Of a DNA stretch of 26,532 bases, positions 15,745 through 26,323 are shown piece after piece. This stretch comes from Hypsibius dujardini (taxonomy: Eukaryota; Tardigrada; Eutardigrada; Parachela; Hypsibiidae). A program made the translations under genes and the position numbers. Below the pieces are notes generated by a model. The model was not told the origin of the DNA and did not search any database. It worked only from the letters and a program-made list of their open reading frames with translations. The DNA is taken from assembly GCA_001579985.1 (NCBI GenBank), contig LRSR01014830.1, forward strand, positions 1-26,532, written 5' to 3'. Position 1 is the stretch's first letter. Every line of letters starts with the position of its first letter.

Positions 15745-18700
15745 TCAAAGCCTCGAATCGTGGATCTCCGCCGGACCGCGCACCTCCACCTCCGTGTCCG
15801 CCTTGTACCTCAAAATGGCCTGGATCAACCGTTTCCGCGGACCCAGTTCCAGCCCGATCTTCTCCAAGTCCGTCTCCGTCAGCAGCAGCAACGTCTCCAT
15901 ATTCTCGACCTCCGCTTTCTGGAACAACGGGTAGAACTTGCTCAGCCCATTTCCCGTCAAAAACATCTTCAACACCACCTCATCCTCCTCCTCCTCCTCA
16001 TCCTCATCCTCAGTCAAATCCAACTCTCGCCAATCACTCCGCACACCGTAATGACTGCCCCCACTGCCGACACTGTCGATGGCGCTGTCCGACCTTGGAT
16101 TGCCCCGTCCGTCCGTCCGTCCGTCCTCCCGTGCGTCCGTCCGTCCATCCTCCTGCTCGGTCTCGTCGGCCTCGGAGATCCGTCTCGTCGTGCTCAGTCC
16201 GTAAAGGTCGGCCGCCTGTAGCGGGCGCATCTTCGGCAGGAAGGCCATGTTAAGGCCTGGCAGTCCGCTGCGTAAGGGGAACGCGGCCGAGTCGTCGTCG
16301 CCGTAGCCGGAGTCCGTGCGGAAAGTCATGTCTGATGCGAGGCTGCTGGTGTCGTCGGTCAACTTTTTCTTGTTGCCTCGACGATTCGGGTCCGGCTGCT
16401 TGAGCAGGGCTTCCCCCGTTCGTGACGTCACAATGGGGGATAAAGTGGGCGGGGCTTTGGCGGAAGGATTGAGTTTGCTGGTAATGGTGTGGTAGAAGCC
16501 GCTCCGCTTGACGGACGTGGCGGTCTGCCGATCGGAATTGGGGGCCTGGCGTGCCATCTCTTTTTGGATATTTTTCTGGCGTTTCTCAAAGTCTTTGATG
16601 CGGGTCTCCGCTTCAGCGACGGCGTTCTCTTGGTGTTTCCGAACGGATTTGGGGTTTCTGCTCTTCTCTTCGGCGCGTGCCTGGTCCAGGAGTTTGACGA
16701 TGTCTTCGCGGTCGTTGAGCGAGGCTAAATCCATGGCGGTCCTGTGGGAATTGTCCATCGCCTGTCAATTCAAAAATATTTTGGGATAAATTCACCAGAA
16801 ACAATCCCGTTAGTTGATTAAAATTCTACCAAAACCATTCCAACTAACGAGAAGAATTAAATAAAGAGAAAACAATTGATAATGCTTGCAGATATTGAAA
16901 GAAAAAAAATTGTACGATTAATACGCTTCCTTCCTTTTAATAAAGTTTAATTTACTTTTAAAGCAGCTTTAAATTATGTTAACTTTGGTTTNTGCTTTTA
17001 GTGCATAAATATTCACTATAGTATCTAATTAGGCTTTTTTATTAATATACATAAAAAATTGAATTTTATTGGAATTTGCCGAAGCGTTTACCGCTCATTT
17101 TCACGTACAAAATTAATAATTTTAATGTCGCCTGAACGTATTTATTTATTTAAACACTGGCCATAAAGTGGATACATACCCAGAGGTTACAGCCGAAATT
17201 GATGAGGTAGGACACGCAGTTGTAATGACCGCGAGAAGCCGCGCAGTGGAGCGCGGTGTTCCCGAGGTAGTCACATTTGTCTGGATTCCCCCTGGAATAA
17301 ATTAACAGGAGAGTTTTCTCACCATTCGCTTCGACAGTAGGAATTTGAAGAACTATCTGCGCTCTCTAAAAAACATCTACTGAAAGTGTTTTTAGCAAAA
17401 CAGAGTGACAAAATAATTATCGCCGAATAATTGAGCGAAACAATTGATTAATGTTCAATATCAGTAGACACAGCAGGCTCTAATTGACCCTGGAATAAAT
17501 CTGCATCTCAGATTCCCAAAAACGTCTTGTTTCATTTACAGCCGGAGTATTCATCACTTCGGGCCACCGATCACGACAAAGTTCGTCAAAATGCTCATTT
17601 ATCCCGACCACAGTAGCCGCGCCATTTCGCTACAGAAATTTCAGTGTTTCCCCACGCAGTTAATTATTCAGTATTATTATTCATTATTCATTATTATTAT
17701 TATTATTATTATTCAATATTATATATTATAATTATTATATTTACTATTATTCATTATCATATATCATAATTATTATTATATTATATATAAATATATTATT
17801 ATTATTATTATTCATTATTATTATTAGTTCGCCATTATTCAAGCCATTTTTGTAGTTTGGTGCCTGGGACATTTGCCTCGGAAGCGTAAAATTCTACGTG
17901 TGTATTTGTACACAGTATTCCTCACCTGAGCTAACCTCGCTCAAGAAGCCCCAACAAAAGAAGCAAAAGAAGCAAAAGGAACATGCACTCGCTTATGCTG
18001 ACAACGTGGAATGTCATTGTTCACTGTCCATGTGAGGACAAACATTTTCAGTGTTCACCCTAACTGATCAAGAGCATGCGCGCGGTGTGCCATTGACAAG
18101 GCGTGAGACGAGAAACAAACCTGAAAAGAAGGCTAATTAGCTCTAACTCTAATTCTTTCTCTCTCTCCCTCTCTCTCCCTCTCTCCCTCTTTATCTCTCT
18201 CTCTCCAGTGTACACACTAAATGAGCAAACAGTTTCCGATTATTCAATCAAATCATATGGTAATCTACCGGTCATTTCGTAGGGTCCTTGTGGCACTCTC
18301 AGCGGCGGCTCACCACGCGTCTCTCAACCAAGGTGAACATCCCCCCCTTCCCTTCCATCAATTCTACCGGATTTTCATCTCTTCATAATTTCTCACAATT
18401 ATAACAGAGTTCACTTGTCAAACAGGACCACAAAGAATGGTTGATTTAAATACCAAACGAATGTGCCGAAACATTCACAAGGAAATTTCACCACTCTGGA
18501 CGGCGAATTTCTTTTATATCGGTTTGCTGTTACCGATGCACTCTTGCCTGGTCTCTTCGATTCCGTCGAGAAAATTGGCAAAAAACCAGAACTAATATTT
18601 TAAATTAAATAGAAACTGACCAGTGGTAGTATATAGAGGGCGCTGTTTATGTTACTCAAACATGTACTAATTGATTATTTTATTTTGAACGGACTGATCG

Positions 18701-20221
18701 ATTGAATAAACGCAGACACATTTTATTAATTGATTAATTCACAGACATAGACAGCGCCCCCTATATACCACCACTAGTCAGTTATTATTCATTTAAAATA
18801 GTAGTTCTGGTTTTCTGCCGATTTCTCGATGGAATCGAAGATACCAGGCAATAGTGCATCGGTAACAGCAAACAGATATTAAGGAATCCGCCGTCCAGAG
18901 TGGTGAAACTTCCTTGTCAGATGTATGCCTCTCCTTTCAAGGCACGGTATTGTACGAAATTGGAATAGGAACGTGGGAGACACACCACTCCACTCTTTGT
19001 TTGTCCCTCGAATTGCCTGTTTGATACCTCATTTTTTTAACAGATGCACTACCTGATAAACCAAAGGAGTACTTTACCTGATAGAGATTTTAATAATAAT
19101 TTAATTACGGTACGTTGAAACTGAAACTATGGCTTAGGACTATTATATTCCGTTTTGATTTAACTGATCTAAAACGGGGTTGATTCTCTGACCATTGAGC
19201 TGTGTTTATCGATTGATGAAGTAATAAAAACAACTATAAATGGTTGGACGAAAAGTCCTAAATCAAGGCCGACAAAGAGCTTATAACAAAAGCGCATTAT
19301 CTGGCAATGTAATAACGTTAGCAGAATTACATCTTGTTGGTAGTGGTAGCTACTATCCTGCCCCTGTCACGAATAAAGCATTGATGGTATACTTTTCCAT
19401 GCAAACTTCATAAAAGTACACGAACCGTAAAACAAAAAATGGTAATCGATTCGGACAGCGGATACAGTTTCGAGTTTGACGCTTTCCAGTGAAAAAGATC
19501 CTTTTCAAAAATTCGATTATATTTAAAGATACAGTGCGGGTGGATGTTCAAAGCTTAAAATCATAATCAAATTAAAATACAGCCATTACACTCCCAGTAA
19601 TTCATATTAATAATCAGATATGAAACTGAATCGAGGCTGACGTATTTTCATCAAGGATCCTACAGTCTATTTTATGTTTGTATATATATTTTTTATTTTA
19701 TATTTCATATCTTATATTTTATATATTATATTTGTGTACATGTTATATTTTATATTTGTATATATATTTTTTATTTTTTATTTCATATCTTATATTTTAT
19801 ATATTATATTTTATATTTGTATATATATTTATTATTTTATATTTCATATCTTATATTTTATATATTATATTTTATGTTTGTATATATTTCATATTTGTAT
19901 ATATATTCTATATTTTACATATATTTGTATATTTATATGTCTAGACAGATACTCGTTCTGTTGAAAAGGGCTCTTTTCGAAAATTCCACACACGATATTG
20001 ATATTGATAGCTGGGAAAGAAACTCGCTGAGCCAATGCAACATACCCTCTTTCGATGATTTTCCGCAGGGCCGCTAAATTCCCGTAATACGCCGCCCAAA
20101 TGGTGGGCGTCATCCCATCCTCATCCTTACTGTTGGCATCCTTCCTATTCGCCTTCCCCAGCATATCCAAATTCCCGTCCTTCGCAGCCTGATGGAACCG
20201 ATCATCATCGCTCAACGCCAT
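15745..20221 (-). CDS. USH1G-like: USH1G (SANS)/ANKS4B-like ankyrin-SAM scaffold protein
   Basis: Exons are 20221-20046, 17291-17180 and 16761-15745 (stop TGA), with phases 2 and 0, giving 434 aa (USH1G about 461, ANKS4B about 417). The N-terminus ([16 protein letters not shown]) leads into three ankyrin repeats at about 36-125: [36 protein letters not shown] and [21 protein letters not shown] basic helical linker follows (about 126-165), then a Ser-rich middle with a TDSGYGDD motif like the one in USH1G. An acidic [10 protein letters not shown] run is followed by a SAM domain at about 358-413 ([32 protein letters not shown]). The C-terminus DSRL is a class I PDZ ligand. Known role of relatives: bind harmonin-type PDZ proteins and myosin VII in stereocilia or microvilli. 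Intron 1 (2754 bp) hosts a fold-back element and AT satellites. Confidence 0.93.
17680..17830. repeat. (ATT)n-rich low-complexity tract
   Basis: ATT/ATTATT units broken by ATATAT, in intron 1 of the USH1G-like gene. Confidence 0.85.
18150..18208. repeat. (CTCTCTCC)n pyrimidine tract
   Basis: CT-rich repeat on the plus strand in intron 1 of the USH1G-like gene. It is purine-rich in the sense of the transcript, so it is not a polypyrimidine tract for splicing. Confidence 0.85.
18477..18918. mobile_element. 442-bp fold-back element (long inverted repeat)
   Basis: The left arm (from ACAAGGAAATTTCACCACTC at 18477 to about 18652) pairs with the right arm (about 18740 to 18918) at roughly 85-88% identity by eye. 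The spacer is about 85 bp. Shared landmarks include CTCTGGACGGCG, TTTGCTGTTACCGATGCAC and TATATAGNGGGCGCTGT. There is no coding capacity. It lies in intron 1 of the USH1G-like gene and looks like a non-autonomous fold-back transposon with diverged arms. Confidence 0.8.
19674..19945. repeat. AT-rich minisatellite
   Basis: About 3.5 imperfect copies of a 60-80-bp unit around TTTGTATATATATTTTTTAT followed by TTTCATATCTTATATTTTAT. It is in intron 1 of the USH1G-like gene near its exon 1. Frames across it ([10 protein letters not shown]-type) are artefacts. Confidence 0.85.
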
Positions 20222-21029
20222 ATCCTCCTTTCACAAGAGACTTCCAATAATAATAATAATATTAATAAGAATAAGAATAATAACAATCACACTGCGATTA
20301 TACTTTCGTATTAGCGCAAAAAGTGGCGACCTTGTTAAAAAAAACACACACACACATAACTGAAACAAATTATACACTCTGAATTAGTCCTTGATGTCGC
20401 GCCCCACGCTGACAGCAAACAGCTAACAGCAACACCGCACACACACAAAAGGTGATCTCAATATCCGCTCTCACATCGACGGATCAATGCCTGTCTGCGG
20501 CTGGGGGGGGGTGGTACGGAGCTAATGCTTGAGAGCTTGTTGGTCCAACACAAACATGCCCCTGACTGTTTGGCTCTCGCTCCGTGTGCCGAGGAGAGAG
20601 ATAGAGAGAGAGAGAGAGAGAGACTCTGACAACTTCCGTCACGCATGCCACGGCGATCATCCGCAGAACGATGGTACAACCTGTAAACGTAACGAGTCCG
20701 TCCGAGGCGGTCGCGGTTGCGGGGAGAGGGGGGAGGGCATTTGATTGCGCGCTAGAGGTGATTTATCAGGTATTATGGGGCTCCGTTAATCGGGACTGAA
20801 TAATTTACGGATTGTGTGCGTTGTTGGATGATAAGATTCTCGATACGAGAGAGGGAGTACTGCAGGAGTAAAGCGACACGCTGCAGGTTCGGTCTTTTGT
20901 GTCGCGGACCCCGGTTAGGGATAAGACACTCAATCGGCGAGTGGAATTAAGACTGAGAGAGACGATTTCTCAGACTTTGAAATATGCTGAGTGAGTATAT
21001 CACTAGCATTGTTGTTTGTCGGTGGAATG
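20222..21029. other. Upstream region of the USH1G-like gene with (GA)n tract
   Basis: GC content rises here compared with the flanks. There is an (AG)n tract at 20591-20624, and AATAAT/AAGAAT repeats at about 20248-20285. It probably contains the 5' UTR and promoter. No clear TATA box was identified, so the extent is inferred from position only. Confidence 0.4.
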
Positions 21030-21274
21030 TACAGTAAGCGATAGGAAAAGGTTGAATGGAGGGTCCGAGCGATGAGCAAAAGGGGCGGGGCAAGGGGTTA
21101 GATAAAGATAATCAGTAAATCAACCAGCAAAGCTGCACCGCTTGTTTTGTGGTCACTTTAAATCGTTTTAACGTCACTAGTTGATTAGTTGATTGCGTTC
21201 AACGAATCCCCTGCCTCGCCCCTTTTGCCCATCGCTCGGACCCTCCAGTCAACTTTTTCCTGTCGCTTACTGTA
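21030..21274. mobile_element. 245-bp TA-flanked palindromic MITE
   Basis: The left arm TACAGTAAGCGATAGGAAAA... (21030-21100) pairs with the right arm ending TCGCTTACTGTA at 21274. Arms are about 70 bp with about 90% identity and share GGAGGGTCCGAGCGATG and CAAAAGGGGCG. TA stands at each end with CAGT at the termini, as in Tc1/mariner-type elements. It lies about 0.8 kb upstream of the USH1G-like ATG. Confidence 0.82.
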
Positions 21275-22283
21275 GTAAGGCCAGCGCATTCTGAATACAT
21301 GAACAGAGAGAAACCTCCACAGCATTGGCGGCTAATTTCGACCTATAGCTCCGCCCCCATTTCTGAGGAGCTCTTTTTGTCGACGGTCATGGCTGGCAAA
21401 TTGAATTTCGGTTTGGAAGGCGTGAGAAAAAAATAGAAATCCAATATTCTTGGAGATTGCTGTTCTTGCATACTGTATAACAAAAACAGTATCGCCATAT
21501 TATCGGCAATTCGATGGCGCTCCAACCAGAGCTTCGATGAATTTTTTATTTTAACAAAATAATTATATTATAAGTGGCGTGCATGTACTCTATTGTTGAA
21601 ACACTCACAAGTCAGACCGAACGGATTTTAAGACCCCATTCCGACGATCCCTTGAGGGTTAACAGCAAAATAGCGGAAGCTAATAGAACAATCAAGCCCT
21701 CGGTTAAATGGTGCAACAACCTGTTGAGTACTGATCTTCCTTCAGTTTCCACAATTAAACAGCTGGGCCTTGCCCCTGGACAGAATTATTGCTAAAGTCA
21801 TCTTAAAGGGATGAGCCGGCTCAATTATAACGGCCCAATTATGGAGAATTTTTTTCTTAGTGTGCACCATTTTATTTGCCAACTAGACTGAAGACTGCAA
21901 CCCACTCGGTAGCGCCTTTTATAGGGAATGAGAGCAATGGCGTAGATTGCTTCACAAAAATTAGCTGTACACGTGGCGAAAACCTTGCGCTAACCGAGTT
22001 TAGCCATTACACTCGTTTGTCGATAGCTTCGTATACAGCCCCGAGTTAAAGTGCTTAATTCGATCAGCGCAAGATTTTTGCCACGTGTGTATGTCAAAAG
22101 TTTTTGTTAATTTTTTATCGTTTTTTTAAAATAATTTTTCGTTTTACACACAAAGCCACTGCAGCAGAAACATAATCCGTCACCGAATAACCTGTAGCTG
22201 CTCCCTGTGTACAGCAGTACAGGAACAATAGCAGCAACACGGGGTGTAGTCACGATCGCGATTCACCTCTCTCTCTCTCGCCC

Positions 22284-22320
<37 letters not shown>

Positions 22321-22591
22321 GAGAGAGAGTGACCACTTCAAAAATCTATAACAAAACACAGACGCACACACAGAGAAAGCTAAACCGGCTTGTTCATTTC
22401 CATTTCCTGATTAACATACGCAGGGCTGATGAGGTCCGATCACTACCGGCAGGCTCTCGACAGAGGTAGAGGGAGAGGTAGAGGGAGAGGGGGGAAATTT
22501 AAAACGCAATTTCCACTTCATCAGCTACTTGCTCTGTGAATGGTCGCGTGCGCCGCCATCACAAGCCGTCCGTCTGCGGACTGGTCTTCAT
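21275..22591. other. Intergenic region with small inverted repeat and (GA)n tract
   Basis: A degraded inverted repeat lies at 21966-22093 (TGTACACGTGGCGAAAACC and AAGATTTTTGCCACGTGTGT; arms about 28 bp). A (CT)n-CGCCCA-(GA)n hairpin is at 22267-22330. A plus-strand frame at 21574-21795 reads through IVETLTSQTERILRPHSDDP but has no recognisable domain and is not called. Confidence 0.5.
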
Positions 22592-23241
22592 TCACGTTGA
22601 AGCCAATGGTGACGGTCCACCAGCACCGCCGAGGGAGGCTGCGTGGTGAGGGTGGTTGTGGTGCCGCTCGACGTACTTTCTGTCAAAGAGCTTACCCAAA
22701 TCCAGCGAGTTTGTCGAGACTGCAGAAAAGTGATTATTATTATAATTGTATTGAAATGGATTCCAGTTGTTATTTGACTGTGCAGTGTGTGTAGGACATA
22801 TGTATGCAAACGAGGGGGGAGGGGAGGGCAGAGGGGGGGGGTGAGATCATATTGTTCGCGGCCAGGTCAGCAGAGTGCAGCGTGGTACTCTCTGTCTGTG
22901 CCTCCTGCCTGTGTGGTATTGCGATATAGTGAACCCCTTACCCTAGGAACCTGTTTGACTCTCTATGATATGTAATGCGGAGAGGTCCTCTCATGACTTG
23001 CGTGTGTGAGTGAGTTGAACTCGAGAAAACAACCAACCTTGGGCATCGAGTTGCTTGATCTTTAGCTCGTCCTCAAGTAGGGCTCTGGTGTCGGGATTGA
23101 GGAATTTTTTGAGGTTCTTGTCCAGTTCGGGGCGGCGTGCCGCGAAGAGATCATAGTCGGACCACTGTTGGTTTTCGTTGGCAAACACTTTCGCTCTATA
23201 ATAAACACTCAAACGTGAGTGAGGCAGTCAAAGAAACAGCC

Positions 23242-23294
<53 letters not shown>

Positions 23295-26200
23295 TCTTTT
23301 TTCCTGTTTGCGTACAAATTTGCTTGGCTTAAAAGTTCAATACCCATTTCCTCCTGGAATATGGGGTCTGAGTTCATGCACTGGACCAACTCGTCCGTCG
23401 TCATATATGCGAATCGAACTGTACCCATTACGGCCGGGAAGTCAGACAATCGCCGCGACCGGTCACTCGTAATCCAAAGCAATGCCGCTTGAAAGACCTG
23501 AAATTCGCTCTTTGACGGAAGCCAGGAAAAAATAATTCAAACCCTTTCATTCTTCAAAGTAATCCTATAAAATCTTACAGTCACAAGGAGTTCGTCGGAG
23601 CTGAGAAACCACAAAAGGTCCTGCAGCTCTAAGTTAGAGAAGGCTTCTGTTTTGGCCAGTCGAACGAATCTGGTGGCGAGCTTGGTCCAGGCAATGTCAA
23701 AAATGGCAGAGGCAGTGTTCCGTGTTGCCGACACGGTACTCCAGAGGTTGTGGTCTTGCAATAGAACCTTGATAAAGCGCTCGCAAAGGTGGCTCAAGTC
23801 ACGCATTTTCAAAGCACGAGCTGCATCAAACACTTCCACACAATTTTCATGGCTAACCTATAATCACACAAAAAAACACAAAAATGTATGTGTATAATAA
23901 GTTATATCAAAAATTCAAGTATCATGCGTAATAATAACTAATAATAAATAAGCGCATAATATAATAAACTAATATAAATAAAATAATAATACAAAAAATA
24001 TATTATAATATATATAATAAATTTATGTATAGTATAATAATAAACTACTAAATCACTTTAATTAATTATTAGAAAAGTACATTTTTAAACGTACAATAAA
24101 TCTGTGCTAGTACTGTATGATATAAATGTGCATAATAAATTATTACAATATATTGAAAAAGAATTGCTATTTGTAATGACGTGTAGGAAATCGGGATGAC
24201 CCGATCGAGACACTCAAGACAACGAGTCCCCATCCTTCCAAGCCTCATGACACTGAGCTGAAGGGTGTCTCGTGAAGTGAAGTACGGATTTCGTTCTTAC
24301 TTTGATTCGACCGCTGTATAAAAAGTGGATGACGGTTTTTAGCCCAATACCCGTGACTTTTTTGCGGAAATCTATCTCAACGGGAATGTGCTGGCACAGG
24401 TCGTAGTGGCGGTCGTCGCAAAAGTCCCGCCAGAACCCGCAATGCGTTGCCAGCAGACAAGAATGGACGTGGAAGGTCTCATCGCAGGTTTTCAAGATGA
24501 CGTCGCAGAGCGTCTTGTGGAACCACAGGTCGAGGAGTCGTTTGTGCAACCTGACGTCGAACAACGGCAGTGCTTTAGCAAATGGCAATTCTGGAAGTGT
24601 AGTACAAGTACAAGTACAAGTACAAGTACAAGTACAAGTACAAGTACAAGTACAAGTACAAGTACAAGTACAAGTACAAGTACAAGTACAAGTACAAGTA
24701 CAAGTATGTGGGTGTTCGGTTAAATAATTAATTATATAACAAAGTTGAGCACTCCACAAGTTTATGTATCACATTAAAAACATGGCCAGCGTAGAGCCTG
24801 TCTAATTAATTATATTTATCCTACAACTCTGCTTCGTTATTCGATTTATATATTTGTAGTTTCTGCATAATATTAAATTAAATTAAATTAAATTAAATCC
24901 GTGACCATTTTTTGTATAGCAATTTATGGCAAAAACCTAAAGAACCTTAAGTCAGTTAACTAATTTCAATTAAATTTATAGACTTAAGGGTAAAAGTTGT
25001 GAGCGGAATAATTGATGATTAAAAGGGTTGTGTGGGTGATATGAGCATAGACCTCACCTATAAACATATTTCTTTATGCCTTTTTTTCTTTTTGATTAAA
25101 ATAGTATTAGAAAAACATTTCAAGTTTGTCGAGAAGAATCTGGTCAAAAGTATCGAAAATGGTTAACTCCATAAAACGGAAAGTTTTCTGCCACCACTAA
25201 AGAACTTTTCTGTAATTGTAATTGTAATTGCACTTTTCTGTAATATTGTAATTTACAATTTACAATACACTTCATACTATTCTGTACAAAGAAGCAATTT
25301 CTCGCCTGCAGCAGTTGCATGACGAACAACGCTTGCCGGTTCGAGGCTAATCATTTGTTTATCATGACCAAAAACTCACAGAACGAAGTGGTCCTTGTTT
25401 TCGTTGAGCATCTGCCGCTGCAGCCGGATCAGCGGATCCTCAAAGGGTCTCGGTAGCCGCGACGTCCCATCCGCGTTCAACGCACTCTTCGCCGCAATTT
25501 TCGCCTCGTTCGCTTCCGTGTTCTGATTCAAAAATCGATTCATCCCTTGATGGGAAAAAAAGAGAGAAAAAACCCAGCATTATATAGAACCGTCGTGGGT
25601 TGTAAAAATCGAGAAACGAAGCATAAAGATCTCACGGACGAACTAGTGGCGACCAGCGCGTTCTTGAAGCGTCCCTTGACTTTCCCCCGGCCGACATTCC
25701 GCTGTCGATCCTCCTCCTCCTTGACCTTTCGTTCGTTTTCTTCATCCAACGCCCGTCGTTCTTTCCACTTCTCCTCCTCGAACAGCTTGATGACGATGTC
25801 GTCCGCCATATAACGACATCCCCTGAGAATTATCGACACCGTGAAAAAAGGTCGGCTAAATTACTTCTGATTCCAAGTTTTTAAACTTCGATTTCGAAAA
25901 TTCCGCAGCAGTTTTGGGAAAACAATTATTTTGAGAAAAAAATTATTATTCAAAAAAAACTTTTATTCAATTAGTTGAGTTCTGATTAAAGGTTGAGAAG
26001 GAAGTCTCGCAAAACCGGAATCATTTCAATATGGAATTAAATAATATCAGACGTTTTCTCATTTCATGTCTTCATTCCTACCGCGAATGGCCATTTGTCA
26101 CCGGCTGCTGCACACGTTCCTTTGGGACGCTGGCTGTTTCGTTGGCGGGAGCAGTCTCGGCAGTTGTCCTGGCTGAGGCTGAAGCGACCGCGTATAATTT

Positions 26201-26323
26201 CACATCGTGAAAGGTCTTGGGAAACTTTTTCGGAACGTTACACCCTGGTTCGATCACTCCGAAGGGGTTGTGAGACGCGGAGAATCTCGCCGACCTTGGG
26301 GTACTGCTAGGTGAAACGGACAT
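22592..26323 (-). CDS. BTB-BACK domain protein, no kelch repeats, eight exons
   Basis: Exons are 26323-26082, 25822-25636, 25522-25380, 24590-24301, 23857-23579, 23497-23316, 23195-23038 and 22719-22592 (stop TGA), about 535 aa. An in-frame TAG precedes the ATG. Order: a Ser/Thr/Ala-rich N-terminus; a charged helix (KWKERRALDEENERKVKEEE); RLPRPFEDPLIRLQRQMLN; a BTB/POZ domain at about 205-290 (LLDLWFHKTLCDVILK, FHVHSCLLATHCGFWRDF, IHFLYSGRIK); a BACK domain at about 290-440 (HLCERFIKVLL, DLLWFLSSDELLVT, VFQAALLWITSDRSRRL). It ends with a His-rich tail. All junctions keep frame except exon 3 to exon 4: exon 3 ends in phase 2, while the best acceptor before exon 4 (TTCCAG, next to a (GTACAA)n array) needs phase 1. 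An unseen small exon or another acceptor is likely. Relatives with BTB-BACK are often cullin-3 substrate adaptors. Here substrate recognition by kelch is absent. Confidence 0.85.
23240..23294. repeat. (CAGA)n microsatellite in BTB-BACK intron 6
   Basis: About 13 perfect CAGA units inside the 120-bp intron 23315-23196, so the repeat makes up nearly half the intron. The transcript carries (UCUG)n close to both splice sites. Confidence 0.95.
23900..24170. repeat. AT-rich low-complexity tract in BTB-BACK intron 4
   Basis: Interrupted AATAATA/TAATAT repeats filling most of intron 4 (24300-23858). No further structure is seen. Confidence 0.7.
24600..24706. repeat. (GTACAA)n microsatellite at a splice acceptor
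   Basis: About 18 near-perfect hexamers, immediately upstream (in transcript sense) of the acceptor of BTB-BACK exon 4 at 24590. In sense the RNA is (UUGUAC)n, which has no AG and so could act as an AG-exclusion zone before the acceptor. Confidence 0.95.

Noticed and set aside
14049-16992. Single N bases at 14049 and 16992 as gaps
   Set aside because: They are isolated ambiguous bases in non-coding sequence and do not affect any called exon.
19674-19964. Tyr/Phe/Ile-rich hydrophobic ORF resembling a membrane protein
   Set aside because: It is a translation of an AT-rich minisatellite within an intron.
21574-21795. Plus-strand ORF containing IVETLTSQTERILRPH
   Set aside because: It looks mildly protein-like, but no family is recognised and it may be a decayed mobile-element fragment.
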